From the NCBI RefSeq assembly GCF_009193355.1, contig NZ_WBVT01000009.1, positions 1 to 64,000 of the forward strand: DNA of 64,000 nucleotides, in the 5' to 3' direction. This stretch comes from Bifidobacterium leontopitheci. Its GTDB lineage: Bacteria > Actinomycetota > Actinomycetes > Actinomycetales > Bifidobacteriaceae. Position numbers and translations under genes: made by a program. Of this stretch, positions 1-8,860 are shown piece after piece. Positions within the stretch are counted from its first letter, which is position 1. Every line of letters begins with the position of its first letter. The notes beneath the pieces were generated by a model. It did no database searches. It saw only the letters and a list, made by a program, of their open reading frames with translations, and was not told where the DNA came from.

Positions 1-229
1 AACACTGGCACTGCTACCCTTGACCATGGAGGCTCCTTCGCTAGAACGGATAGGTTTAAGGCACCACCCATTCTGCCTAGAAGCCTCTCGTCATATCAAC
101 CCACCCATCAAAACAACAAACACGGTCCAGGTGATGGCAACGGCAAGCGCGTCGCGTGGGGATTCGCGTACACTGGTCATGCACGGACTCGAACGGCGCG
201 GTGGCGTCGGCGGCGAACAGGGGGTTGTG

Positions 230-1042
230 ATGTCTGGTGTGTTCATTTCGTTTGAAGGCGTGGACGGCGTTGGCAAGACCACTCAGGTCGAGCGGCTGCG
301 CGCGTACCTGGAATCGCGGGGGTGCGAGGTTGTGGTGACGCGCGAGCCTGGCGGCACGGCGTTGGGGGGACGTCTGCGTGATCTCCTGCTGAACGGCGTC
401 GACGCTGACGCTGCTGACGCCGCCGCCGATATCGCGGCCCGCGCGGAGGCGCTGATCTTCGCCGCCGATCGCGCGCAGCATGTTGCCGAGGTGGTCCGTC
501 CGGCGCTCGAACGTGGCGCCGTGGTCATCACCGACCGGTATCTCGACTCGTCGCTGGCCTACCAGGCAGGCGGCCGCGAACTGACCGCCGACGAAATCCG
601 GAACCTGAGCATGTGGGCGACCGGCTCGCTCATGCCGGCACGCACCTATCTGCTCGACATGGATCCGGACGAGGCCCACCGTCGGCTCACCCACGAGGAC
701 GACCGCATGGAATCGGCCGGCGACGACTTCCGCAGCCGCACGCGCGACGCGTTCCGTCACCTGGCAGGCCGCGAGCCGAAACGGTTCCGCATGATCGACG
801 CGGCATACCCCGAAGAAACCGTGTGGGCGCGCATCAAGGCCGACGTCGACGCACTGCTGGACGACGTGGTCGCCGACGAACGGTTCGCCAAGATGGCCGC
901 CGAGGCCGCAGCACGTAAGGCCGCCGCGGAAGAAGCCGCACGCAAGGCCGCCGAAGAGGCGCGCAAGGCGAAGGAGGTCGCCGCGGCCGCAGGCGATGCC
1001 GACCAGTCCGCTGAGACGACGACCGCTGGCGGTGGCCAGTGA
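230..1042 (+). CDS. tmk: thymidylate kinase (dTMP kinase)
   Basis: Cytoplasmic kinase converting dTMP to dTDP for DNA synthesis. The 270-residue product has a P-loop GVDGVGKT at residues 10-17, an REPGG motif typical of dTMP kinases, and the [11 protein letters not shown] segment that binds substrate. I chose the ATG at 230 because family homology begins there; the frame is open upstream to 20, but those residues look non-coding. After about residue 210 comes a tail rich in Ala, Lys and Glu that is probably helical and is not part of the usual fold. The stop overlaps the GTG start of the next gene by four bases, so tmk and holB are translationally coupled. Identification is secure; the exact start is less so. 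Confidence 0.93.
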   Translation: MSGVFISFEGVDGVGKTTQVERLRAYLESRGCEVVVTREPGGTALGGRLRDLLLNGVDADAADAAADIAARAEALIFAADRAQHVAEVVRPALERGAVVITDRYLDSSLAYQAGGRELTADEIRNLSMWATGSLMPARTYLLDMDPDEAHRRLTHEDDRMESAGDDFRSRTRDAFRHLAGREPKRFRMIDAAYPEETVWARIKADVDALLDDVVADERFAKMAAEAAARKAAAEEAARKAAEEARKAKEVAAAAGDADQSAETTTAGGGQ

Positions 1043-2214
1043 GCGTCTGGGACGGCATCGTCGGCCAGCAGGCCGTGACACGGCAGCTGCAGGCCATCAC
1101 CACCGGCGACCCCAAAGCCATCGCCCAGTCGTGGCTGATCTGCGGTCCCCCCGGCTCCGGCCGGTCCAACGTCGCCCGGGCGTTTGCGGCGGCCCTCGAA
1201 AGCCCCGACCACGGGCTGAGCGACGAGCCGACGAACGTCACCCGGCAGATTCTCTCCGGCACCCACCCTGACGTGACCACGCTGGCGACCAACAAGGTCA
1301 CCATCGGCATCGACGACGTGCGCGAGCTGATTCTCACCTCCGAGCAGATGCCCAGCACCGCGCCTTGGCGGATCATCATCATCGAAGACGTCGACCGCAT
1401 GCTGGAACGCACGACGAACGTGCTGCTCAAGGAGATCGAGGAACCCAGCCCGCACACCATCTGGATGCTGTGCGCTCCCAGCGCGCAGGACGTGCTGCCC
1501 ACCATCCGCTCGCGCACGCGGATCGTCAACCTCGCCGTTCCCTCGACGCAGGCGGTCACCGACTTCCTCATGACCACCGTCAACCCACGGCAGCCGGAAG
1601 CCAAGCAGTTCAGCCGGAACGTGGCCGCCCGCGCCGCGCGGCTCGCCGAAGGGCACATCGGCATAGCGAAGCTGTACGCCACCGAAAGCCAGGTCATGAG
1701 CGACCGCGACGAGCTCATCGTCGGCCTGCTCGGGTTGCGCAAGGCGTCCGACGCGGTGCTGCTCGCCGACGGCCTCATCGACACGGCGAAAAGCCAGGCC
1801 GAAGCGGACGTGAACGAGCAGGCGGAGCGTGCGGAAGCCGAATTCCGCCGCATCAACGGGCTCGGCGAACGCGACCGCATCCCGCCGAAACTGCGCGGCG
1901 CCTACAACGCCATCGCCAAAAAGGACGAGCTCAAACGGCAGGCCACCCGCCGCAGCCGCGACGTGCTCGACCGTGCGCTCAACTCGGCGGCCAGCGTATA
2001 CCGCGACATCGCCGTGCTGCAGAACAACGCCGAAGACGCGGTGGGCATCATCAACCTGGAGAACCGCACGGCCATCGCGGAACTGTCCGCGCGGATGAGC
2101 CGGCAGGCGGTGGTGGACCGGCTCGAACACATCGCGCTCGCCCGGCGGCGTCTGTTCGGCAACGGCAACCCGATGCTCGTCTTCGAGGCGCTGTTCTGCT
2201 CGCTGATTCCGTGA
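1039..2214 (+). CDS. holB: DNA polymerase III delta' subunit
   Basis: Clamp-loader subunit of the replicative polymerase. The 391-residue protein starts at a GTG overlapping the tmk stop. It opens with [10 protein letters not shown], typical of actinobacterial delta' proteins, and has an AAA+ P-loop-like GPPGSGRS at residues 36-43 in which the catalytic Lys is Arg (R42). This fits the non-hydrolysing role of delta'. The central SRTRI stretch (about residue 155) is the SRC-like arginine-finger region. A long charged helical insert follows around residues 220-300. tmk-holB is a common pairing in actinobacteria. Confidence 0.9.
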   Translation: MSVWDGIVGQQAVTRQLQAITTGDPKAIAQSWLICGPPGSGRSNVARAFAAALESPDHGLSDEPTNVTRQILSGTHPDVTTLATNKVTIGIDDVRELILTSEQMPSTAPWRIIIIEDVDRMLERTTNVLLKEIEEPSPHTIWMLCAPSAQDVLPTIRSRTRIVNLAVPSTQAVTDFLMTTVNPRQPEAKQFSRNVAARAARLAEGHIGIAKLYATESQVMSDRDELIVGLLGLRKASDAVLLADGLIDTAKSQAEADVNEQAERAEAEFRRINGLGERDRIPPKLRGAYNAIAKKDELKRQATRRSRDVLDRALNSAASVYRDIAVLQNNAEDAVGIINLENRTAIAELSARMSRQAVVDRLEHIALARRRLFGNGNPMLVFEALFCSLIP

Positions 2215-2277
2215 GATATTCCACGAGATAGGGGGAACGGAGTCGGGGCTGGCCGAGTCGACCCGGGGTTGCCCTCC

Positions 2278-2652
2278 TCCAATTCCCGGATTTCTCCCGT
2301 TTCAGGGTTTCCGGATGGGAAGAAATCGGGAGTTGGAGGTGCGGACTCCCTACTTTCTCCCATTTCAGGTGTCCCAGATGGGAGGAATCCGGGAGTTGGG
2401 GTTGCGGACTCCTTGGATTCTCCCGTTTCGGGGGTCCCGGATGGGAGGAATCCGGGAGTTGAGATGATGCACTCCTGTAGTTCTCCCATTCGCTGGCTCT
2501 GCAATGGGAGAAGACAGGGAGTCTGTGGTGGTCGCTCCCCGTCTTCTCCGTTTCGATGCCTTGCTATGGGAGGATTCGGGGAGTTACCGGGCCGGACTCC
2601 CGGATTTCTCCCATGCAGGGGCCCGCGGATGGGAGGAATCCGGGAGTTGATG
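2278..2652. repeat. tandem array of six ~52-bp hairpins, period ~64 bp
   Basis: Six consecutive imperfect palindromes fill the holB-lacI gap. Each has a left arm like ACTCCCGGATTTCTCCCAT, a loop of about 12-16 bases and a right arm like ATGGGAGGAATCCGGGAGT, separated by 10-12 bases of variable sequence. Approximate units are 2278-2334, 2344-2397, 2408-2460, 2469-2522, 2535-2586 and 2598-2649. Arms differ between units, and several differences pair on both sides (for example the GTCTTCTCC arm of unit 5). No gene is visible here. The function is unknown: it may be a terminator cluster, a processed RNA or a REP-type array. Confidence 0.8.
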
Positions 2653-2722
2653 CCCGAGTCAGGCCGTCAGCCGACGCCGCCACCGGGAACCGTTAACCCA
2701 GCCGCCCCGCCTCCGACGCGTC

Positions 2723-3925
2723 TCACCCCACGGTCGAACCGCGCACCACGAGCTGCGGCAGCAGCGTCACATGCGCCGGACGCCCCGCACCCAGCCCGAT
2801 CAGCCGCAGCGCCTCCTGCGCGATCTGGTCGAACGGCGGCCGCACCGAGGTCAGCTGCGGCATCGTCGTCGTGGCGAGCGGCGAATCATTGAACCCGACC
2901 ACGCGCACATCCTGCGGCACGCGCACGCCCATCGTCTGCAACGCGACCATCACGCCGAGCGCGATCATGTCGTCGGCGCAGATCACGGCCTGCGGCGGCT
3001 CGATTCCCGCCGCACGCTCCTCGACGAACATCCGCCGCGTGCACCGGTAGCCGCGTTCCACGCTCACCTCGCCGAACCGGTTCCACGCGGTGTCGGTGAC
3101 CAGCCGGTGCGCGCGCATCTGCGTGTGGAACATCGCGAACATCTCCGCCGACTCGAACGAGACCTCCTTGCCGGCGAAGTAGGCGGCCGACCGCACGCCC
3201 TGCCGCGCAAGATGCTCGACGATCATCTCCATCGCCGCGTTCTCGTCGATGCCGACCATCGACGTGCGGAACGAGCGCTGCCGTCCGCCCACCTGCACGA
3301 TCGGCGTGTGCGGGGAGAACCGTTCCAGCGGCTGCGTCAGGTCCACGCCGTCCGCCGGCACGATGATGATGCCGTCCACGTTGCGTGCGACCAGCGATTC
3401 GAGGCGCTGCGCCTGCGTGCGTTGCTCGCCGCCGACGCCGAGCAGCAGCTGCCGGTTCTGCGTGGCAGTCGACTTGTGGTCGGCAGGCGGCTCGAGCGCG
3501 TCGATCAGCCGCGCGCTCAGCGAGTCGGTGGCCGAGGGGATGACCAGGCCGATCGTGTTCGTCACGTCGCTGCGCAGGGCGCTCGCCGCGTAGTTGACGG
3601 AATAGTTGAGTTCTTCGGCGGCCGCGCGCACTCGTCGCGCGATGTCGTCGTCTTTGGTGCGTTTGCCGGAGAGCACGCGCGAGACGGTGGCGATGGACAC
3701 GTTGGCTTTGGCCGCGACGTTGGTGATCGAGCTGGGCTGTTGTTGCGGCGGTTGCGGCTGGGATGCGGGGGCGGCGGGGGAAGCGGAATCGGAAACGGGA
3801 ACGGCCGGAGCGACGGTCTGGGTTCGTGCGGTGCCGGAACGTTTCGCGGTCGGTACGATGGCCGTCGCCGTGTCCGGTCGTGCAGGTTTGCGCTGCGTCG
3901 TTGCAGTGGGTTTCTTCGTGGTCAT
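2723..3925 (-). CDS. LacI-family transcriptional regulator
   Basis: A 400-residue repressor. A disordered Pro/Ala/Gln/Thr-rich N-terminal extension of about 65 residues precedes the LacI helix-turn-helix (SITNVAAKANVSIATVSRVL) and hinge helix, then a periplasmic-binding-protein-like sensor domain with the usual VICADDMIALGV and VRVVGFNDSPLA segments. I chose the ATG at 3925. A GTG at 3985 is in frame but lies inside a palindromic repeat. The inducer is unknown. LacI-type palindromes with a central CG occur upstream of ptsI and of both GH30 genes in this window, so this regulator is a candidate for them, but that is inference. The extension is unusual for the family. Confidence 0.87.
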   Translation of the reverse strand: MTTKKPTATTQRKPARPDTATAIVPTAKRSGTARTQTVAPAVPVSDSASPAAPASQPQPPQQQPSSITNVAAKANVSIATVSRVLSGKRTKDDDIARRVRAAAEELNYSVNYAASALRSDVTNTIGLVIPSATDSLSARLIDALEPPADHKSTATQNRQLLLGVGGEQRTQAQRLESLVARNVDGIIIVPADGVDLTQPLERFSPHTPIVQVGGRQRSFRTSMVGIDENAAMEMIVEHLARQGVRSAAYFAGKEVSFESAEMFAMFHTQMRAHRLVTDTAWNRFGEVSVERGYRCTRRMFVEERAAGIEPPQAVICADDMIALGVMVALQTMGVRVPQDVRVVGFNDSPLATTTMPQLTSVRPPFDQIAQEALRLIGLGAGRPAHVTLLPQLVVRGSTVG

Positions 3926-3980
3926 GGATGTGTCGCGTGTTTCCGTGTTCCGTGTGTTCCTCCGTTTCCGCCGCCCATCC

Positions 3981-4079
3981 GTCACAGCGTGCAGGTACCC
4001 GCTGTGACGAGCATGAGAAAACGTTGGAATTCCAAGGATTGTTCGTCTATGTCACAGCGTGCAGGTACCCGCTGTGACG
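3981..4079. repeat. two-armed palindromic element, family B copy 1
   Basis: A 99-bp element: two near-identical hairpins (GTCACAGCGTGCAGGTACCC...GTGAC) flank a core containing CGTTGGAATTCCAAGGATTG. It overlaps the alternative upstream start of the LacI gene. Confidence 0.75.
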
Positions 4080-4146
4080 GGAGGGGGAGGGGAATGGGGT
4101 GCGGCGTGCGATGACGTGCCGGCTTCGCCTCGCGGCCGCCGATATG

Positions 4147-4189
4147 GATGACGGCCGCCCGCATTGCTGCGGTGACGGCCGTCATTATC
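4147..4189 (-). terminator. hairpin downstream of ptsH
   Basis: ATGACGGCC and GGCCGTCAT form a stem just past the ptsH stop codon on the minus strand. There is no clear T-run, so terminator function is only probable. The rest of 4080-4267 shows nothing recognisable. Confidence 0.4.
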
Positions 4190-4267
4190 GACGTCACTGT
4201 GTTGCCGATAGGCGAGATTGTCGATAGGCGAGCGGCGACGGCGTACCGGCCGCGCCGCACGGCCGCG

Positions 4268-4528
4268 TCACTCGGCGGCGGTCAGCGTCTCGACCAGGTT
4301 GTCGGCCACGGCGTCGGCGTTGTCGCCCTCGACGTTCAGCTCGACGGTGTCGCCCTGCTTGATGCCCAGGCCCATGATCGACAGGATCGAGCCGGCCGGA
4401 ACCGGATTGCCGCCCTGCTTGGCGATGGTGACGGTGTAGCCGGAAGCGGTCGCGGCCTGCGCGAACTTGGCGGCCGGGCGAGCGTGGATGCCGACGGGAT
4501 CGGTGATGGTGGTGGTGCGGGTGACCAT
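4268..4528 (-). CDS. ptsH: phosphocarrier protein HPr
   Basis: An 86-residue phosphocarrier of the PEP:sugar phosphotransferase system that relays phosphate from Enzyme I to sugar-specific EIIA. The active-site stretch GIHARPAAKF puts the phosphorylated His at residue 15 when the start is at 4528, which matches the family. An LSIMGLG segment holds the Ser equivalent to the HPr-kinase site of firmicutes (residue 50 here), although no such kinase is expected in actinobacteria. The start is supported by AAAGGAG seven bases upstream; seven extra codons to 4549 are possible. It is divergent from ptsI, with which it works directly. Confidence 0.95.
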   Translation of the reverse strand: MVTRTTTITDPVGIHARPAAKFAQAATASGYTVTIAKQGGNPVPAGSILSIMGLGIKQGDTVELNVEGDNADAVADNLVETLTAAE

Positions 4529-4619
4529 GGAGACACTCCTTTGCGTCATTGCGTCGGATGGCTCCGGCGCATCTGCTGGTTCATTACTGTTGCGGCCTGC
4601 TGAGGGCTGCTAAGCTAAT

Positions 4620-4693
4620 ACTATACCACGGCGTTTTTCTTTTTCACGGAAAACGTTTACTTGTGTCGTGTCGCGCGTTCAACGGTGTATACT
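4620..4693. promoter_or_regulatory. divergent ptsH/ptsI control region
   Basis: TATAGT on the minus strand (4625-4620) is a good -10 for ptsH, and TATACT at 4688-4693 on the plus strand is a -10 candidate for ptsI. I see no convincing -35 for either. Between them AAACGTTT at 4651-4658 is a perfect palindrome with a central CG, the typical core of a LacI-family operator. The nearby LacI gene makes this plausible but unproven. Confidence 0.45.
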
Positions 4694-4802
4694 ATCCGTG
4701 ACGGAAAATGATTTACCGGCGATGAAGTTGGCAAGTCACATAAGCGACCTACGGAGGGCGGCTGCCCATCGCAGGGCACGACCACTATGTAAGGAGAAAC
4801 AT

Positions 4803-6461
4803 ATGGTTATCAAGGGTGTTGGCATCGGACGCGGCGTTGCGGTCGGTCCGGTCATTCGCATGGCGGCTCCGCTTCCCGAGCCCTCCGACGCGCCCCGCGC
4901 GGATTCCGTGTCCGCGCAGTCCGAGATCGAGCGTGTGACCAAGTCCCTCGCGCTGGTGAACGCCGACCTGAACCGTCGCGCCGAAGAGGCCGCGAACGGC
5001 GACGAGGGCGCCAAGCAGGCCGCGCCGATCCTGCAGGCCATCGCCATGTTCGCGTCCGACCCGTCGCTCGCCCAGAACATCAACACGCTCATCGAGCAGG
5101 GCAAGACCGCCGAGCGCGCCGTGCTCGAAGGCTTCGGCCAGGTCGAAGAGATGTTCCGCGCCATCGGCGGCTATCAGGGCGAGCGTGCGGCCGACCTGCA
5201 CGACGTCGGCCAGCGCGTCATCGCCGACCTCATGGGCGTCCCCGCGCCCGGCGTCCCGGTCTCCGAGACCCCGTTCGTGCTCGTCGCCGAGGATTTGTCC
5301 CCCGCCGACACCGCCGGCCTCGACCTTGAGAAGACCCTCGCCATCGTCACCTCGCAGGGTGGCCCGACCTCGCACACCGCCATCCTGGCGCGCGCCCGCG
5401 GCATCGTCGCCGTCGTCTCCGCGCCGGAAGCCGACGACCTGACCAACGGCGAGACCGTCATCGTCAACGCCGCCGAAGGCACCGTGACCACCGAGCCGAG
5501 CGACGAGCAGATCGCCGCCGCCGAAGCTGCCAAGGCCAAGGCCGCCAAGGCCAAGGAACTGCGCGGCCAGCCGGGTGCCACCAAGGACGGCCACCACATT
5601 CCGCTGCTCGCGAACGTCGGCAAGCCGGCCGACGGCAAGACCGCGCTTGAGTACGGTGCGGAAGGCGTCGGCCTGTTCCGCTCCGAGTTCCTGTTCATCG
5701 GCAACGCCGAGCCGCCGAGCGTCGAAGAGCAGACCAAGGCGTACGCCGAACTGCTCGCCCAGTTCCCCGGCAAGAAGGTCGTCATCCGTATGCTGGACGC
5801 CGGCGCGGATAAGCCGCTGCCGTTCCTCACCCCCGAGGACGAGCCGAACCCGGCCCTCGGCCTGCGTGGTCTGCGTACGCTGCGCGTGCACAAGGAGGTC
5901 ATCGAAGGCCAGCTCAAGGCCCTCGCCGCCGCCGACGCGCAGACCGACGCCGACCTGTGGGTCATGGCCCCGATGGTCGCCGACGCGAAGGAAGCCGCCT
6001 ACTTCGTCAAGCTCGGCAAGAGCTTCGGCCTCAAGAAGGTCGGCGTGATGGCCGAGGTGCCGTCCATCGCCCTCATGGCCGATCAGGTCGCCCAGGTCGC
6101 CGACTTCGTGTCCATCGGCACCAACGACCTCACCCAGTACACGCTGGCCGCCGACCGTACGCTCGGCTCCGTGGCCAACTACCAGACCGCATGGCACCCG
6201 GCCGTGCTGCGCGCGATCAAGCTCATCGCCGACGCCGGCAACAAGTACGGCATGCCCGTGGGCGTGTGCGGTGAGGCCGCGGCCGATCCGGATCTGGCCG
6301 TCGTGCTCACCGGCATCGGCGTCAACTCGCTGTCGATGACCCCGGTGGCCCTCGACGACGTGCGCGCCGAGCTCGCCAACTGGACCCTCGAGGAGGCGCA
6401 GGAGAAGGCCGCCAAGGCCCTCAACGGCGACTTCTACGATCCCGAAGAGTGGAAGAACTGA
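4803..6461 (+). CDS. ptsI: PTS Enzyme I (phosphoenolpyruvate-protein phosphotransferase)
   Basis: Cytoplasmic enzyme that autophosphorylates from PEP and passes phosphate to HPr. The 552-residue product has the phosphohistidine segment GGPTSHTAILARARG with the active His at residue 191. Then come the PEP-binding TIM-barrel signatures GLFRSEFLF and EVPSIALMADQ, followed by FVSIGTNDLTQYTLAADR and the C-terminal GVCGEAAADP. The start at 4803 is fixed by AAGGAG seven bases upstream; the open frame back to 4668 lacks homology. Length is slightly below that of E. coli Enzyme I. Possible regulation by a LacI-type protein is suggested by the palindrome in the shared upstream region. Confidence 0.96.
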   Translation: MVIKGVGIGRGVAVGPVIRMAAPLPEPSDAPRADSVSAQSEIERVTKSLALVNADLNRRAEEAANGDEGAKQAAPILQAIAMFASDPSLAQNINTLIEQGKTAERAVLEGFGQVEEMFRAIGGYQGERAADLHDVGQRVIADLMGVPAPGVPVSETPFVLVAEDLSPADTAGLDLEKTLAIVTSQGGPTSHTAILARARGIVAVVSAPEADDLTNGETVIVNAAEGTVTTEPSDEQIAAAEAAKAKAAKAKELRGQPGATKDGHHIPLLANVGKPADGKTALEYGAEGVGLFRSEFLFIGNAEPPSVEEQTKAYAELLAQFPGKKVVIRMLDAGADKPLPFLTPEDEPNPALGLRGLRTLRVHKEVIEGQLKALAAADAQTDADLWVMAPMVADAKEAAYFVKLGKSFGLKKVGVMAEVPSIALMADQVAQVADFVSIGTNDLTQYTLAADRTLGSVANYQTAWHPAVLRAIKLIADAGNKYGMPVGVCGEAAADPDLAVVLTGIGVNSLSMTPVALDDVRAELANWTLEEAQEKAAKALNGDFYDPEEWKN

Positions 6462-6899
6462 GGTTCTTTCTCCTCTGACTGCCTGACGCTGAGTCCGAGT
6501 CCGAGCCGTCTGCGCCCGCGCTGATGCAGTTTCGCACGGTGCGCGCGGTGCCCGGCGGCTCGGGCTCGCTGCGGCGGTCGCGGCTGTTGGCGCTGTGATT
6601 GCGTTGCGTGAGTGCGCGGTGTGCGTGCGTGAGTTCGCATGCGTGCTGTGATTGTGGTCGCTGCCGTGCCAGCATCGTTCCGCCGTTGTATCGTCGCGGC
6701 GCCGGGTTTTCCGCCGCCGTGCCGCAGACGATGACCTGCTGTTTTCCTGTCCGATGTTCGACGTGAGGAGCGCCGCCTATACGACCATGTTCTGACTCCT
6801 ACTGCCTTAACCTGACGAAACGCCCGTGGAACGCCGTGCCTGATGCACGCGCGCCCGCGGGCGTTTCGCTATGTTGAGTGGTGCGCGAAACGCCGCGGG

Positions 6900-7015
6900 T
6901 GCTCTGGGTACGCGGTGCGTGCGGGTGCGTGCGTGCGGGTGTGTGCGTGCGATGCGTAGTGACGTGCGGTGTGTGCGGATGCGTGCGTGCGGGTGTGTGC
7001 GTGCGACGACTGGGT
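6900..7015. repeat. low-complexity GTGCGTGC tract
   Basis: Imperfect tandem repetition of GTGCGTGCGGGTGTGTGCGTGCGA-like units, with GGTACGCGGTG at both edges. It is probably a simple-sequence expansion and shows no coding signal. Confidence 0.6.
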
Positions 7016-7137
7016 ACGCGGTGTGCGTGGGTTCGCGGCGTTGGGAGCAAGTGCGGTGCATGATGATGCGAGCGCAGTTGCTATGTGTAAGGCTGTTGCG
7101 TGCGCGAAACGCTACGGACGCGCGAGACCATCCCCTC

Positions 7138-7237
7138 GTCACTCTGCTCGCCCTTGCGCAGTGACTCGACCGTGAAACACCAGTGTTTGCAAGGGTTTTC
7201 GCTGGCGCGTCACTGTGCTCGCCCGAGCAGCGTGACG
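7138..7237. repeat. two-armed palindromic element, family A copy 1
   Basis: A 100-bp element: hairpin GTCACTCTGCTCGCCC...GTGAC, a core that reads CTTGCAAACACTGG on the minus strand, then a second hairpin of the same type. Confidence 0.75.
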
Positions 7238-7306
7238 GGCAGCGGCGTCGCTGGGGTTGGCGCGCGGTGACGCGGCGCGACGCGACGCGTAGGCTGATGT
7301 GCGGAT

Positions 7307-7528
7307 ATGTGCATGTACGCAATGGGGCGCAAACATGAGGATTATGTCGAGGACATCGACTTCGACTCGTTGGAGCAGCACGAGTACGACGATGCGGAAG
7401 GTGCTACGTTCTATACCTGTTCGCTGTGCGGCGGCTCATGTGCATCGACTGTTGGGACAAGCGGCATTGACGTGGCATCGCACTCACTACGCGGTGTCCT
7501 GCTTGAGCTTGTTGATACGTATATATAA
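7307..7528 (+). CDS. possible small acidic CxxC protein
   Basis: A 73-residue frame between repeats. From its internal Met at residue 6 it reads MGRKHEDYVEDIDFDSLEQ, followed by CSLCGGSC and a short hydrophobic end. The acidic composition and the CxxC look protein-like, unlike surrounding frames. However, there is no clear ribosome site and the family is not recognised. Treat as hypothetical; it may be spurious. Confidence 0.25.
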   Translation: MCMYAMGRKHEDYVEDIDFDSLEQHEYDDAEGATFYTCSLCGGSCASTVGTSGIDVASHSLRGVLLELVDTYI

Positions 7529-7560
7529 CGGATTCTGACGTCGTCGTTCCGGATTCGCAG

Positions 7561-7873
7561 TCCCGAATGTGCAAGAAAGCCGATTGTGCGCATTCGAGAC
7601 GTCCCGATTGTGCAAGAATGGCGTTGTTGCGCGTTCGGGACCGTGCGCTCCTTCATCGCATGTGCGCTACATTCTCAGCGCGGCATAGGAATGGCCATTT
7701 TCCAACGATTGTGGCGTATGGTTCCACACTGTCGGCGACTGGTAGCTCGTCACGAAAGTGCGAAAACGCTTGATGTGCATTATCGGGACGTCCCGATAGC
7801 GCAAGAAAGCCGATCATGCGCGTTCGGGACGTCCCGATTGTGCGAGAGATGCGTTGTTGCGCGTTCGGGACGC
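7561..7873. repeat. paired CCCGATTGTGC hairpins around a shared core
   Basis: Two tandem pairs of about 40-bp hairpins (7561-7641 and about 7777-7873) have arms like CCCGATTGTGC and GCGCGTTCGGG and meet at GGGACGTCCC. The interval between pairs contains ATCGTTGGAAAATGGC on the minus strand (around 7695-7710). The same 16 bases recur at about 8142-8157 inside a different palindromic element. Confidence 0.65.
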
Positions 7874-7923
7874 GCGGCCGCTCGGTACGACTGGGAGGCG
7901 AGAGTTGCTTCGTAATGTCTTCC

Positions 7924-8010
7924 GCGTCACTCTGCTCGCCCGGACACAGTGACGTGCAAATACTGGAGTTTCGCGCAAGCGTCACCGTGTCCGGGCGAGC
8001 AGAGTGACGC
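7924..8010. repeat. two-armed palindromic element, family A copy 2
   Basis: A shorter 87-bp copy: GCGTCACTCTGCTCGCCC... and ...GGGCGAGCAGAGTGACGC are perfect terminal inverted arms around the core GCAAATACTGGAGTTTCG. Confidence 0.78.
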
Positions 8011-8070
8011 GGAGGCGCCCGGGGATGACGGCGGATCGTCGGCCTGGACAGGCGATTTCGGCATGATGCA

Positions 8071-8273
8071 GTATCACAACTTGCACAAATCGCCGATATT
8101 GCAGAGTTGTGATACACGACCTTGGCAGCGGATTGCGAGGATCGTTGGAAAATGGCGGTTCTTGAAGCCGTTGCGTGGTCACAACTCGTCCAAAAGCGCG
8201 ATATTGCAGAGTTGTGGCACACCCGTGTATCACAACTTGCACGAATCGCCGTTTCTGGCGACTTGTGATACAC
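8071..8273. repeat. TATCACAACTTG palindrome cluster
   Basis: Three palindromes of 47-49 bp (8071-8117, 8175-8222, 8225-8273) with arms GTATCACAACTTGCAC and GAGTTGTGATACAC. The first two flank CGTTGGAAAATGGCGGTTC and span 152 bp together; the third is a solo copy. Confidence 0.7.
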
Positions 8274-8686
8274 GGCCGGAAGACTTCGGAGCGACGAAGC
8301 GGCAATGGCGTGGCGGCGCGCGCGAGGATGTGAAATGGATGTGCAGCGTCATTCCGGATTTCTACCGCACGCCACCACTCGATCGGAATGATGGCACGTG
8401 CGGTGACGTGGATGCGGCGGTGCGTGGTTGGAGCGCGGCGGAGAGCGGGGAGATCGAAGTGTGATGGAGAGAGGTCCATGGCACGGCGACTGGCGGTCTC
8501 CCGCGGTCGGCGCGTGGAAGGGCAGGCTCGCCCATTCCGCTGTGCCGCATCCTGCTCATGCCCCGCGCGTCTCGCTCTCGCGTTCCCGCACCCGCTCCAT
8601 TTCAGTTTTGTGAGTAGGAATCCACTCGCGCCCCGCCCCCTACCCCTGCATGTGAAACGTATCGCATTATGCGTGCGCGGTGATGC

Positions 8687-8743
8687 GTAAGCGCTTCGAC
8701 CATGCTACAATGAACTCCACTGGAATGTTTGCGTAAACATTCC
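8687..8743 (+). promoter_or_regulatory. promoter and two LacI-type operators for the first GH30 gene
   Basis: TACAAT at 8706-8711 is a -10 candidate. GTAAGCGCTTCG (8687-8698) overlaps the expected spacer, and the perfect palindrome ATGTTTGCGTAAACAT (8725-8740, extending to 8722-8743) lies just downstream. A nearly identical pair precedes the second GH30 gene, pointing to one LacI-family repressor. The transcript would have a leader of about 120 bases. Confidence 0.6.
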
Positions 8744-8860
8744 GCACGCCGGATGAAGGAGCCGGCGTGGGGTGCCGGAGCGCCGGAGAACGGGCGTCGC
8801 GCAATGTGGTCTGCGACGCCTCGCCATGACGGCATTCGGGCAACAATGGTAAGGAGATCT

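Larger units (their letters stand above)
6462..8660. other. 2.2-kb stretch without a confident gene, rich in repeats
   Basis: Most of this stretch has no coding signature. It holds a low-complexity GTGCGTGC-type tract (6900-7015), two family-A palindromic elements, paired CCCGATTGTGC hairpins (7561-7873) and a TATCACAACTTG palindrome cluster (8071-8273). Open frames crossing it on both strands are made of these repeats and I do not call them. A distant hairpin (CGAAACGCCCG at 6816-6826 with CGGGCGTTTCG at 6858-6868) might end ptsI transcripts. Confidence 0.7.

Noticed and set aside
2278-2652. CRISPR array
   Set aside because: Units are long hairpins with diverging stems and spacers of only 10-12 bases; no identical repeats and no cas genes in the window.
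7653-8273. 206-residue minus-strand open frame
   Set aside because: It is assembled from palindromic repeats and has no ribosome site or recognisable domain.
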